From NCBI GenBank assembly GCA_900316455.1, contig ONCX01000006.1, forward strand, positions 1 through 39,885: 39,885 nt of DNA. The letters run 5' to 3'. This stretch comes from an uncultured Eubacteriales bacterium (GTDB lineage Bacteria; Bacillota; Clostridia; Oscillospirales; Acutalibacteraceae). The notes below the pieces were generated by a model. The model searched no databases. It had not been told where the DNA came from and was given only the letters and a program-made list of their open reading frames with translations. Position 1 is the first letter of the stretch, and the number at the start of each line of letters is the position of its first letter. Made by a program: the position numbers and the translations under genes. Positions 1 through 8,619 of the stretch are shown piece after piece.

Positions 1-2
1 CC

Positions 3-101
3 GTCAATTCCACATGGAACGGCATTCAGCTCTATTGTCTCCTGACCGACGCGGACGGCAACACCCTTTCTTCCGGAACAGCGACCGTCACATTCGGATA
101 A
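3..101 (+). CDS. Partial CDS, C-terminal end of an Ig-like-domain protein
   Basis: The open frame runs from the left edge to a TAA at 99-101, giving the last 32 residues. They contain W-N-G-I-Q-L-Y-C followed by L-T-D and end in a beta-strand-like T-A-T-V-T-F-G. This resembles the C-terminus of the zinc-ribbon/Ig-like protein at 6232-7032 (W-D-G-M-Q-V-Y-C-M-I-T-D), so it is probably the end of an Ig-like-fold domain of the same type in an exported or membrane protein. A strong hairpin terminator follows directly. The rest of the protein lies outside the window, so its overall function cannot be given. Confidence 0.6.
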   Translation, partial: VNSTWNGIQLYCLLTDADGNTLSSGTATVTFG

Positions 102-106
102 AATAA

Positions 107-146
107 AAAAGCGCGTATGGATCTGCAATGACCCATACGCGCTTTT
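107..146. terminator. Bidirectional intrinsic terminator
   Basis: The arms AAAAGCGCGTATGG and CCATACGCGCTTTT are perfectly complementary around a 12-nt loop. A-runs and T-runs on the two sides let it work for both the left-edge gene (plus) and ackA (minus), which converge here. Confidence 0.85.
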
Positions 147-180
147 GAATGTGTAGTGAAAGAAATACAGTATAAATTAA

Positions 181-1395
181 TTACTTGCTCAAGCCTTCCA
201 CGATCGACTTGGTGTCTCTTGCGATAACCATTTCCTCATCGGTGGGAATGACAAAGACTCTGACCTTGCTTTCGGGAGTGGAGATCTCGCATTCCTTGCC
301 GTGAATGGATGCGTTGACCTCTTCGTCAAGCTCCACGCCGAAGCATTCGAGATAACGGCAGATTCTGGAGCGGTGAACCGTCTGATTCTCTCCGATACCG
401 GCTGTAAATACAAGAGCATCCATACCGCCGAGAGCCACATAATAGCTGCCGATGAATTTGGCTATCTGATATTCGAGAATCTGATGGGTGAGAATAGCTC
501 TTTCGTTGCCTTCCTTGGCGGCGGCGGTGACGTCGCGGTCGTCGCTGGAAATGCCGGAAAGACCGAGCATACCGGACTTCTTGTTGAGAATGTTATCCAT
601 CTCGGCGGGAGTGAGACCTTCCTTTTCCATGATGAAGGTGACGACGGAAGGATCGAGCGAGCCGGAACGAGTGCCCATGATAAAGCCGTCGAGAGGAGTC
701 AGACCCATCGAGGTGTCTATTACCTTGCCGTCCTTGACAGCGGAGATGGAAGAGCCGTTGCCGAGGTGGCAGTTGATAATGCGTGTTCCCTCAGGATTTT
801 CAGCCTTGCCGAGCAGTTCAAGACATCTGCCTGTTACGTATCTGTGGCTTGTGCCGTGGAATCCGTAGCGGCGAATGCCATACTTCTCGTAATACTCATA
901 AGGGATGCCGAATGTATATGCCTTTGCGGGCATTGTGGAATGGAATGACGTGTCGAAAACAGCGACCTGGGGTACGTCCTTGCCAAATACGTCAATCGCG
1001 GCTTCAATGCCCTGAATATGTGCGGGATTGTGCAGCGGAGCGAGCGGACTGAGATCGCGAATGCCTTCGATTACTTCATCAGTGATAAGGCAGCTGTCCT
1101 TGAAGAGCGCGCCACCCTGCACCACTCTGTGACCGAGCGCGGTAATCTCGCTGAGATCGTCCACGACCTTGCCGTCGCCGGAGGTGAGAGCTTCCTTGAC
1201 CGCGTTGAATGCCTCTGTGTGGGTTGGCATGGCAACTTCGGTCACATAGGACTCGCCGTTGACCTTGTGTGTGAGCTTGCTGCCGTCCATGCCGATTCTT
1301 TCGCAAAGACCCTTTGCGATGACAGACTCGTTGTCCATATCAATGAGCTGATATTTGAGCGAGGAACTGCCTGCATTGATAACAAGAACTTTCAT
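181..1395 (-). CDS. ackA: Acetate kinase
   Basis: The 404-residue protein matches acetate kinase over its full length and has the usual family size. It interconverts acetyl phosphate plus ADP and acetate plus ATP, the ATP-yielding last step of acetate fermentation in the cytoplasm. The N-terminus has the ASKHA phosphate motif (VLVINAGSSSLKY), followed by GHRVVQGG, the signature FDTSFHSTMP with the catalytic region, GFHGTSHRYV, the HLGNGSS phosphate loop and TAGIGEN near the C-terminus. The ATG at 1395 has AGGAG about 9 nt upstream. No phosphotransacetylase gene lies next to it, unlike the common pta-ackA arrangement. It is divergent from tmcAL, whose enzyme also consumes acetate. Confidence 0.97.
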   Translation of the reverse strand: MKVLVINAGSSSLKYQLIDMDNESVIAKGLCERIGMDGSKLTHKVNGESYVTEVAMPTHTEAFNAVKEALTSGDGKVVDDLSEITALGHRVVQGGALFKDSCLITDEVIEGIRDLSPLAPLHNPAHIQGIEAAIDVFGKDVPQVAVFDTSFHSTMPAKAYTFGIPYEYYEKYGIRRYGFHGTSHRYVTGRCLELLGKAENPEGTRIINCHLGNGSSISAVKDGKVIDTSMGLTPLDGFIMGTRSGSLDPSVVTFIMEKEGLTPAEMDNILNKKSGMLGLSGISSDDRDVTAAAKEGNERAILTHQILEYQIAKFIGSYYVALGGMDALVFTAGIGENQTVHRSRICRYLECFGVELDEEVNASIHGKECEISTPESKVRVFVIPTDEEMVIARDTKSIVEGLSK

Positions 1396-1459
1396 TGGTA
1401 TTATCTCCTGTCATGAAAAAATGGTAGAATGGTAGAATACTGCGAAAAAACAATTGAAT

Positions 1460-1487
1460 TTGCATATTCCTGATTATATAATATAAC
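1460..1487 (+). promoter_or_regulatory. Candidate sigma-A promoter for tmcAL
   Basis: TTGCAT (1460-1465), a 16-nt spacer and TATAAC (1482-1487) lie in the very AT-rich divergent spacer between ackA and tmcAL. The match is moderate, and many AT-rich alternatives exist on both strands. Confidence 0.35.
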
Positions 1488-1556
1488 ATAATAAAAGAAA
1501 TTTCAAGGCAAATTGAAAAAACTCAGAAAAAAATTTACCAAAGGAAGAGGATTTTT

Positions 1557-2768
1557 TTGATTAATTCGATTAAAAACGGAACAACCGCGGCAATAATTGC
1601 CGAGTACAACCCGTTCCATAACGGACATAAGCTTCATATTGAACGAACAAAAGAGCTTTGTGGAGCCGAAAACATTGTCGTAATTATGAGCGGGAATTTT
1701 GTGCAGCGCGGGGACTGTGCCATTACGGATAAATTCAGCCGCACTCGCATGGCAATAGAGGGAGGCGCGGATCTTGTGCTTGAACTGCCGCTGCCGTTTG
1801 CGATGTCGGGAGCTGAGAAATTCGCTGACGGAGGCGTTCGCATTGCGGAAGCGCTGGGGTGTGTAGATTATATCAGCTTCGGTATGGAGTGCGGGAGTGT
1901 GGAAGAGCTAAAAGCAGCTGCGGACGCGGCGGATAATAAATCGCTCAAGCCTGAGCTTGACAGGTTTCTCGGAGACGGCATGTCTTTTGCTGCGGCGAGA
2001 ACCGAGGCTGTAAGAACCGTTTACGGAGACGATGTGGCGGGAATAATATGCATGCCGAACAATATTCTTGCCGTTGAATATATACGCGCATTGGGACGGT
2101 TGAATTCCGGAATTATTCCGGTGGGGATTCCGCGTGAGGGGGCAGCTCATGATTCCGAGGATATCTCAGGCGATATTGCCTCCGCGACAGCCGTCAGACA
2201 AATGATTACAGGCGGACAGCTTGTCGAAGCAGGGAGATACATACCTGATTATTCATTCCGCGAGCTTAAAGAGGACATAAAAGGCGGGAAGGCACCCGCT
2301 GAAATCAATCGCTGTGAAAGGGCAATACTCTCACGTCTGCGTTCGATGACCCGTGAGCAGCTTGCGCGGCTTCCGGATATATCAGAGGGGCTGGAAAACA
2401 GAATATATGATTGTATCCGTAAAACATGTTCGCTTGGGGAGCTGTATGATTCGGTCAAATCTAAGAGATACAGTCACGCACGCATTCGCAGGATAATACT
2501 TTCGGCTTTTTTGGGAATACGCCGTGAGCATGCGGACGCGCCTGAATATATCCGCATTTTAGGTATGAATGACAGAGGGAAGAAGCTGCTTTCACAGGCA
2601 AAGTCAAAGCTGCCTGTAATCTCGTCGTATAAGCATGCCCTTTCATTGAATCAGGCGGGGCTCAATCATTATCTTCTTGAATGTCATGCCGACGACATGT
2701 GGGGGATTATGACGCCGGAAATTCAGCCCTGCGGAGCGGATATGGTTTCAAAGCTGATAATATACTAA
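1557..2768 (+). CDS. tmcAL: tRNA(Met) cytidine acetate ligase (YlbM family)
   Basis: The 403-residue protein belongs to the TmcAL/YlbM family of HxGH nucleotidyltransferase-fold enzymes. In Bacillus subtilis this enzyme makes N4-acetylcytidine at the wobble base (C34) of elongator tRNA-Met, using ATP and free acetate and passing through acetyl-adenylate. The diagnostic N-terminus is present: IIAEYNPFHNGHK holds the HxGH ATP site, followed by IVVIMSGNFVQRG and an LELPLPFA stretch. Translation starts at TTG 1557, since AAGGAAGAGG lies 6 nt upstream and no in-frame ATG precedes the conserved motif. It is divergent from ackA, with an intrinsic terminator directly downstream. Confidence 0.93.
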   Translation: MINSIKNGTTAAIIAEYNPFHNGHKLHIERTKELCGAENIVVIMSGNFVQRGDCAITDKFSRTRMAIEGGADLVLELPLPFAMSGAEKFADGGVRIAEALGCVDYISFGMECGSVEELKAAADAADNKSLKPELDRFLGDGMSFAAARTEAVRTVYGDDVAGIICMPNNILAVEYIRALGRLNSGIIPVGIPREGAAHDSEDISGDIASATAVRQMITGGQLVEAGRYIPDYSFRELKEDIKGGKAPAEINRCERAILSRLRSMTREQLARLPDISEGLENRIYDCIRKTCSLGELYDSVKSKRYSHARIRRIILSAFLGIRREHADAPEYIRILGMNDRGKKLLSQAKSKLPVISSYKHALSLNQAGLNHYLLECHADDMWGIMTPEIQPCGADMVSKLIIY

Positions 2769-2772
2769 TATT

Positions 2773-2822
2773 AAAACCGTTTGTACGCGGCATTTTAAAT
2801 GCTTATGTACAAACGGTTTTTT
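2773..2822. terminator. Bidirectional intrinsic terminator
   Basis: AAAACCGTTTGTAC (2773-2786) pairs with GTACAAACGGTTTT (2807-2820), and T residues continue to 2822. It separates the convergent tmcAL (plus) and the serine hydrolase gene (minus). Confidence 0.88.
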
Positions 2823-2828
2823 GAAAGA

Positions 2829-4445
2829 TTATCTTATAAGATATTCGTAGCTGTAGTTGAGGATATCGTCACACACTGCGAACAGGTTGTTTTTTAATCT
2901 CGGCGTAGTTGCGCCGGAGGTTATAACAATCACTCCGCTTTTGTCGGATGGGTCTATCGCCATTAAGGAGAAAATGCCGTACGCGGCTCCGTTGTGGAAA
3001 TACATTTCCCTGTTTTTAAGAATATTCTTTGATTTGCGGAGACCTATGCACTGTTCAAAATTCTTTTTTGTATTTACTGGCTGAACAGTAAACATTTCCT
3101 TTACTGAATTCTCTGATAAGTACTGCTTACCGTTGTATTGTCCGTCATTTAAAAGAATTGTGAAAACAGAGGCAAGGTCTTCCGCACTGATAAGCAATCC
3201 GCCCTGACCGAGATGGAATGTCTGTCCGGGCTTGCCCTTTTCCTGTGAACGGCAGAGGTATTTGTTGCTGCAATCTATGTTTTTTCCGGAATAGCAATCC
3301 GCGACAAGCTTGGTGTCGGAAAGGTATTTTGCGTCGTAAGAAGCGTCGATTCCCATAGGCTCGAAAAACTTGTCCTTAGCGTATTGCGATATCGTCTGGT
3401 CTGAAACCTTTTCTACAACAGCGCCAGCAAGTCCCATACCGAGATTGGTGTACGCAAAGCCTGTACCGGGCATGGAACAATAGTAGTTGCTGTTGTGGGT
3501 AACGTTTTGAATTTTAAGATTGAACATATCGTCATTGTCTTTTATGCCTGAGGAATGAGTGAGCAGCATACGTGTTGTGACAGGCGTTTTTGAATACGAC
3601 GGGTTATAAAACTTAAATCCCATGATTTCCGTGAGGCTCTTGTCGAGATCGAGTTTACCGTCATCGACCTCCGACATAGCAAGCATAGATGTGAAAACCT
3701 TTGTTACCGAGGCAATACGGAATTTTGTGTTTTCCGCGACTTTGACCTTTTTTTCGCTGTTGGCGTAGCCGTACTCATAATGATACGCGACCTGACCGTT
3801 CTGAATAACGGCGACAGATCCGCCCATGGTTCCGTAATTTTTGAGGAACTGGGCAACATCGTCCCCTTCCTTTGTTCCCTTGAGATTCAAAGGGTCGCCC
3901 GATATGTATTTACCGATATGCTTTATTGTTATTTCTTTTTCAATCAGATCGGCGCATGATATTGGTATCCAGCCGGTTTTTTTACCTGAATATTTAATCT
4001 GATAACGAGAACCGCTTTCTTTTATGAATTCCCATTCCGTTCCTTTTACCAAGGTGGCTATTTTTTCAGAATTTGTACTCTTACCGGCCCGAAGGTTTGC
4101 TGTGGTTTTGATTTTGACTATTTTTATCTTGATTTTCTCCTCAGCCGGAACGTCAGGCTCCTCCTGAACATCAGAATTAACCGGAAGGTCAGAGGCTGAA
4201 ACAGTGGCGTTCTTTGAGGCGTCGGAAGAGGAAACAGAGGTGTCCGGATAGGAAACGTCCGGAAAAGAAGTATCTGATTGAACCGTGTCACGTCGGTCAT
4301 CGGCAGGAATTTCATATTCGGTATCGCTGTCGTTATCGAAAGTGCTTTCTTCATTAAAAAAAGTTATGAGTCCTGATGCTGTCAATACAATGGCGATTGC
4401 CACGGCGGAAATAATCCTGACAGTTGAATTATTAATTTTTATCAT
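2829..4445 (-). CDS. SH3b-domain serine hydrolase (beta-lactamase/PBP-like family), copy 1
   Basis: The 538-residue protein is membrane-anchored or exported. It has an N-terminal hydrophobic segment (about residues 10-28), a Ser/Asp-rich linker, a bacterial SH3 domain (about 105-170, with NLRAGKS and GWIP) and a beta-lactamase/class C fold domain (about 185-538). The catalytic set is visible: S246-V-T-K249 (SxxK), Y332-T-N334 (YxN) and H484-N-G486 in the place of KTG. Family members include esterases, D-amino-acid hydrolases and PBP-like peptidases, so the exact substrate is unknown. SH3b domains often bind cell-wall peptide, which suggests a role at the envelope. The ATG has GGAGG 8 nt upstream. 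The next gene on this strand is a close paralogue. Confidence 0.85.
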   Translation of the reverse strand: MIKINNSTVRIISAVAIAIVLTASGLITFFNEESTFDNDSDTEYEIPADDRRDTVQSDTSFPDVSYPDTSVSSSDASKNATVSASDLPVNSDVQEEPDVPAEEKIKIKIVKIKTTANLRAGKSTNSEKIATLVKGTEWEFIKESGSRYQIKYSGKKTGWIPISCADLIEKEITIKHIGKYISGDPLNLKGTKEGDDVAQFLKNYGTMGGSVAVIQNGQVAYHYEYGYANSEKKVKVAENTKFRIASVTKVFTSMLAMSEVDDGKLDLDKSLTEIMGFKFYNPSYSKTPVTTRMLLTHSSGIKDNDDMFNLKIQNVTHNSNYYCSMPGTGFAYTNLGMGLAGAVVEKVSDQTISQYAKDKFFEPMGIDASYDAKYLSDTKLVADCYSGKNIDCSNKYLCRSQEKGKPGQTFHLGQGGLLISAEDLASVFTILLNDGQYNGKQYLSENSVKEMFTVQPVNTKKNFEQCIGLRKSKNILKNREMYFHNGAAYGIFSLMAIDPSDKSGVIVITSGATTPRLKNNLFAVCDDILNYSYEYLIR

Positions 4446-4555
4446 TATGATTTCCTCCGTTCATTGTCTGTATTATATAAATTAATAGGGGGAAGATACG
4501 CTTAATAAAGGCTCAGTCGTAGATTCCGCTGCGCGAGAATGTTTCCATAAGGAAA

Positions 4556-6085
4556 TCATATAATGTTTTCATAACAGTAATTCATCACGTCGTTGCAAAC
4601 GTTGAATATTGTATTGTCATCTCTGGCAGCGTTTGCACCGGATGTAATAATTACCACTCCGCTTTTGTCAGTGGGATCTATTGCCAGCAGCGCATATATT
4701 CCGTAATAATTTCCTGTATGATAATACATGTCACGCCCTTCGATCAGGTTAGTAAACTTGCGGATTCCTATGCACTGTTTGTAGGGACTTTTTGTATTCA
4801 CAGGATGTACGCTCATCATTTGCTCTACAGCCTCGTGAGAAAGATACTGTTTGCCTTGATATTGTCCGTCGTTGATAAGAATGGTTGAAACCCTTGCGAG
4901 ATCTATCGCGCTTATCAGAAGTCCCCCCTGACCGAGATGATAAACCTCTCCCGGCTTGCCCTTTTTTCTTTCCTGAGGCTGGGTCAGCTTTTCGTTTGAA
5001 CGCTTATGCCTGCCGTTAAAATAGCAATCTGCTACAAGCGATTTGTCAGACAGATAGGTTGCGTCATAAGAGGCGTCAATACCCATCGGCTCAAAGAATC
5101 TGTCGCGTGCATACTGAGAAATAGTCTGATTTGAAGCTTTTTCCACAACGGCTCCTGCAAGTCCCATTCCAAGGTTTGAGTAGTAGAACCCGTTACCCGG
5201 CTTGTAAAAATAATAGTCAGGGCAGATGACAGCCTCGCTGATATATTTGGAATACAGACCGTCCTTTCCCGAAAGTCCGGCGGTATGGGTAAGAAGCATA
5301 CGCATTGTTACAGGAGTATTTGGATATTTGGGATTAAAGAAATTAAATTTGAAAAGATCAGAAAGCTTACCGTCAAGATCAAGCATTCCGTCGTCGGTTT
5401 CAGCCATAGCGAGCATGGCTGTGAACACCTTAGAAACCGACGCAATACGGAATTTAGTATTTTCCGTAACCTTCTTCGGGTTTTTGATGTCCTCTTTGTT
5501 TGCATATCCGTATTCGTAATTATACGCCACCTCGCCGTTTTTGATAACGGCAATCGACGCGCCGACAGTACCGTACTTATCTAAAATAGAGCAAAGATCG
5601 TTTCCCTCCTTGGTATCCGCCATGGAATATGGAAATTGTGACGGCTTTTTGGGAATATGTTTTACAAAAACCTCTTTTTCAATCAGTTCGCTTTCACTTT
5701 TAAGGACCCAGCCTATTTTTTGATTTGAGCATTTTATCTGGTAATAATTTTTTGTTTCACTCAGATAAACGGCTTCTTCTCCATTTTTGAGCTGTGAAAT
5801 CTTTTCAGAGTCCTTATTTGCCTTGGAGAGAAGTGATGTTTTCTTTGAGATTATTACATAATTTTGAATAGCCGTTTCCTCAACAGGAACAGATTCATCA
5901 ACAGAAGGTTCGATTTCTGAACTAAAATCAGACTCAGTGATTAAATCCATATCCGAAACCGTAAGCGGATTGACTTCATCTGATGTCTTTTCTACAAATA
6001 ATATAAACCATAATCCAGCCAAAAGTGCTGATGCAAATATAATGCATGATAACGTTCTTATTAATTTTTTTTCTAATTTGTACAT
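4556..6085 (-). CDS. SH3b-domain serine hydrolase (beta-lactamase/PBP-like family), copy 2
   Basis: The 509-residue protein is a paralogue of the gene at 2829-4445, with the same order: hydrophobic N-terminus, acidic Ser/Glu linker, SH3b domain (SLLSKANKDSEKI to GWVLKSE), then a serine hydrolase domain. Active-site motifs are S216-V-S-K219, Y302-S-N304 and H456-T-G458. Long identical blocks such as NTKFRIAS, NLGMGLAGAVVEK and FEPMGIDASYDA indicate a tandem duplication. The frame could open 12 codons earlier, but the ATG at 6085 is chosen because GGGGG lies 6 nt upstream. The linkers and SH3b parts have diverged more than the catalytic parts. The substrate is unknown. Confidence 0.84.
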   Translation of the reverse strand: MYKLEKKLIRTLSCIIFASALLAGLWFILFVEKTSDEVNPLTVSDMDLITESDFSSEIEPSVDESVPVEETAIQNYVIISKKTSLLSKANKDSEKISQLKNGEEAVYLSETKNYYQIKCSNQKIGWVLKSESELIEKEVFVKHIPKKPSQFPYSMADTKEGNDLCSILDKYGTVGASIAVIKNGEVAYNYEYGYANKEDIKNPKKVTENTKFRIASVSKVFTAMLAMAETDDGMLDLDGKLSDLFKFNFFNPKYPNTPVTMRMLLTHTAGLSGKDGLYSKYISEAVICPDYYFYKPGNGFYYSNLGMGLAGAVVEKASNQTISQYARDRFFEPMGIDASYDATYLSDKSLVADCYFNGRHKRSNEKLTQPQERKKGKPGEVYHLGQGGLLISAIDLARVSTILINDGQYQGKQYLSHEAVEQMMSVHPVNTKSPYKQCIGIRKFTNLIEGRDMYYHTGNYYGIYALLAIDPTDKSGVVIITSGANAARDDNTIFNVCNDVMNYCYENII

Positions 6086-6189
6086 ATTGTTCCCCCAAAA
6101 AATATCTTCCCAAATAAACAATTATAAAATAATATACATTATAAAATAGCATATGAATTTGTATTTTCTATTAATAAAATATAAAACAC

Positions 6190-6231
6190 GCACCGCAATA
6201 CGACGAATCATCTTGCGGTGCCGCAGATATG
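6190..6231 (-). terminator. Probable intrinsic terminator after the zinc-ribbon gene
   Basis: GCACCGCAA (6190-6198) pairs with TTGCGGTGC (6213-6221), just past the TAG at 6232-6234. The T-tract on the minus strand is short (GTGTTTTAT), so termination may be incomplete. Confidence 0.55.
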
Positions 6232-7032
6232 CTATTTTTCTATGCTGATTGTGATGATTTCTGATGCCACGGAGGTGCGGTTGTTATCTGTAATCATACA
6301 ATAGACCTGCATTCCGTCCCAGCTCTCATTAGCCTTTCCGGAGGTTTTGCAATCATTATGATTTTTCCAGACATGCCACATCTGTTCGCCGTTTTTTCTT
6401 ACGTACCATTGATATGACAGATTCGTACCGTCAGCGTCAACAAAGAATTCTGTGTTAGTTTCAGCCTTGACCTTGATATCCTCGGACTGTGAGATGATCC
6501 TGATAGTAGTCGCGGGCTTATCCGATGAAATATTGGCGAGTAATTTGTCTATGAATAGAAAACCGGTAATTGCGAGCAACGCGGCTGAGAGCATAATAAC
6601 AGCCAGCGACATTCTTGCGTTTCCGGAGGAGAAGCTGCCTGAGACAGCCGCTTTTGATACAGGAACGGGTTCCTGTGTTGCGGGAGATTCATCCTGAAAA
6701 TTTTCTTCAGCAATATCAGAAATCTCAGACTCGTCCGTCAACAATTCAGTGGGCTCAATATTATCAGACAACTCTGATTTTTCTGAAGAGTCGCCGTCAT
6801 CAGAGAGATATTCCTTGTTCTCATCAAGAACAGTTGTAGCGTCATAATCAGCTTCAGAGTCAACCGTTTGATCAAGCAAATTCGTGTCATATACAGCTTC
6901 GCCGGAAGCAAATTCATCAAGCGATTTAGTATCATCTACAGCTTCCGAGGCAAAATCTTCAAGCTTGCATCCGCAGGAAACGCAAAAGAGCGAATCGTTA
7001 TCATTTGTTTCTCCACAGAAAGGGCATACCAT
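6232..7032 (-). CDS. Zinc-ribbon, single-TM, Ig-like-domain protein of unknown function
   Basis: The 266-residue protein begins with a four-Cys zinc ribbon (CPFCG, then CVSCGCK). A long acidic low-complexity stretch (about residues 27-125) follows, then one membrane helix (about 141-165) and a C-terminal domain of about 95 residues with Y-Q-W-Y and W-D-G-M-Q-V-Y-C, typical of Ig-like folds. The architecture suggests a cytoplasmic zinc ribbon with an extracellular Ig-like domain. The C-terminus resembles the gene cut at the left edge. The start has GGAGG 7 nt upstream. It lies upstream of the two serine hydrolases on the same strand, separated from them by a probable terminator. No catalytic motif is seen. 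Confidence 0.72.
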   Translation of the reverse strand: MVCPFCGETNDNDSLFCVSCGCKLEDFASEAVDDTKSLDEFASGEAVYDTNLLDQTVDSEADYDATTVLDENKEYLSDDGDSSEKSELSDNIEPTELLTDESEISDIAEENFQDESPATQEPVPVSKAAVSGSFSSGNARMSLAVIMLSAALLAITGFLFIDKLLANISSDKPATTIRIISQSEDIKVKAETNTEFFVDADGTNLSYQWYVRKNGEQMWHVWKNHNDCKTSGKANESWDGMQVYCMITDNNRTSVASEIITISIEK

Positions 7033-7104
7033 TCTAATTCCTCCATATTGAAAAATAAATCATATCATATGAATCAGAAAAAACAATCAACTTTTATTGA
7101 ATTA

Positions 7105-7133
7105 ATTATAAACTATTTTGGCACACACTGGAA
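7105..7133 (-). promoter_or_regulatory. Possible promoter for the zinc-ribbon gene
   Basis: On the minus strand a perfect TATAAT (7110-7105) is preceded, after 17 nt, by the poor -35 TTCCAG (7133-7128). No hairpin terminator for purB is visible between 7033 and 7149, so read-through from purB is the alternative. Confidence 0.3.
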
Positions 7134-7149
7134 AACAGCGCAAGTTTGT

Positions 7150-8580
7150 TCATACATTTATTTCAACAGTTACGCCGAGTTCGTCCTTGTATTGTTCCAG
7201 AATTGGGTTGACGCATTCGGAGAGAAATTCTGTGACCTGCTCGGGACTTCTGCCCACGTATTTTGCGGGATCAAGAATATTTTTTAGCTCGTCGAGTGTA
7301 ACGCCGAATGTCTCATCAGCGGCAATTCTTTCGAGAAGGTCGTTTTCCATTCCCTCGACCTTGACCTGTCTGCCCGCCTCCATAGAATGAATTCTGATAC
7401 GCTCGTGAAGTTCCTGACGGTTGCCGCCGCGTTTTACAGCGTCCATCATTATATTTTCAGTAGCCATAAACGGAAGCTCTTTCATAAGACGCTGATTGAT
7501 TACCTTGGGATAAACCACAAGACCGTCAACCACATTGAGATAAAGGCTGAGAATTCCGTCAACAGCGAGGAATGCCTCAGGAACGGATATGCGCTTGTTC
7601 GCGCTGTCGTCGAGGGTTCTCTCGAACCACTGGGTAGCGGTGGTGATGGCGGGATTGAGCGCGTCAACCATAACATACCTTGCGAGTGAGGCTATTCTCT
7701 CGCTGCGCATTGGATTGCGCTTGTATGCCATAGCGGACGAGCCTATCTGACCCTTTTCAAAAGGCTCCTCTATTTCCTTGAGATGCTGGAGAAGACGGAT
7801 ATCGTTTGAGAATTTTGTCGCCGACTGAGCTATTCCCGAAAGAACATTCAGGACGCGGCTGTCAAGCTTGCGGCTGTAGGTCTGACCTGAAACGGCGAAG
7901 CAGCCCGTATAACCCATCTTTTCCGCGATACGTCTGTCAAGCTCCCTGCACTTGGCGTGATCTCCGTCAAAAAGCTCAAGGAAGCTCGCCTGAGTGCCGG
8001 TTGTACCTTTGCAGCCGAGGAGCTTTGCGCCGTCTATTATGTACTGAATATCCTCAAGATCCATCAGAAGATCCTGAATCCAGAGAGCGGCGCGCTTGCC
8101 TACAGTTGTTGGCTGTGCGGGCTGAAAATGCGTAAAAGCGAGCGTGGGGAGGTCCTTATATTGATCGGCAAATTTTGCAAGCTCGGAGATAACGTTTACC
8201 AGCTTTTTGCGAATGAGCTTCATAGCCTCATTCATCACGATAATGTCCGTATTGTCGCCGACGTAGCAGGAGGTGGCGCCGAGGTGAATAATTCCGGCTG
8301 CCTTCGGGCATTGCTGACCGTAGGCGTATACGTGACTCATGACGTCGTGACGCACAATCTTTTCACGTTCCTGTGCAACCTCGTAGTTAATGTTTTCCGC
8401 GTTCTCCTTTAATTCGGCTATCTGTTCGTCTGTAATATCCAGACCAAGCTCCTGTTCTGTCTCAGCAAGGGCTATCCAAAGCCTGCGCCATGTCCGGAAC
8501 TTCATGTCGGGGGAGAAAAGATACTGCATTTCCTTGCTGGCGTAGCGCGAACCGAGCGGTGTTTCATAGATATCCTTCAT
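7150..8580 (-). CDS. purB: Adenylosuccinate lyase
   Basis: The 476-residue protein belongs to the fumarase/aspartase superfamily. It removes fumarate from SAICAR and from adenylosuccinate, acting twice in purine nucleotide synthesis. The superfamily signature is clear in [12 protein letters not shown], with further conserved blocks at [22 protein letters not shown] and [11 protein letters not shown]. Length is normal. It lies 39 nt downstream of purF on the same strand, with AAAGGA before its ATG, and the two are very probably cotranscribed. The grouping of first-step PurF with PurB, without purCDEHLMNK, is a partial purine cluster. Confidence 0.96.
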   Translation of the reverse strand: MKDIYETPLGSRYASKEMQYLFSPDMKFRTWRRLWIALAETEQELGLDITDEQIAELKENAENINYEVAQEREKIVRHDVMSHVYAYGQQCPKAAGIIHLGATSCYVGDNTDIIVMNEAMKLIRKKLVNVISELAKFADQYKDLPTLAFTHFQPAQPTTVGKRAALWIQDLLMDLEDIQYIIDGAKLLGCKGTTGTQASFLELFDGDHAKCRELDRRIAEKMGYTGCFAVSGQTYSRKLDSRVLNVLSGIAQSATKFSNDIRLLQHLKEIEEPFEKGQIGSSAMAYKRNPMRSERIASLARYVMVDALNPAITTATQWFERTLDDSANKRISVPEAFLAVDGILSLYLNVVDGLVVYPKVINQRLMKELPFMATENIMMDAVKRGGNRQELHERIRIHSMEAGRQVKVEGMENDLLERIAADETFGVTLDELKNILDPAKYVGRSPEQVTEFLSECVNPILEQYKDELGVTVEINV

Positions 8581-8619
8581 ATTGATTCAGTCCTTTTTCT
8601 AATAGTTTTCAGATAAAGA

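Noticed and set aside
301-948. Long plus-strand open frame (215 codons) inside ackA
   Set aside because: It is antisense to a full-length, well-conserved acetate kinase, has no ribosome site and no recognisable protein features.
4556-6121. Longer start of the second serine hydrolase at 6121
   Set aside because: No ribosome site precedes 6121, while ATG 6085 has GGGGG at ideal distance and begins the signal-type N-terminus.
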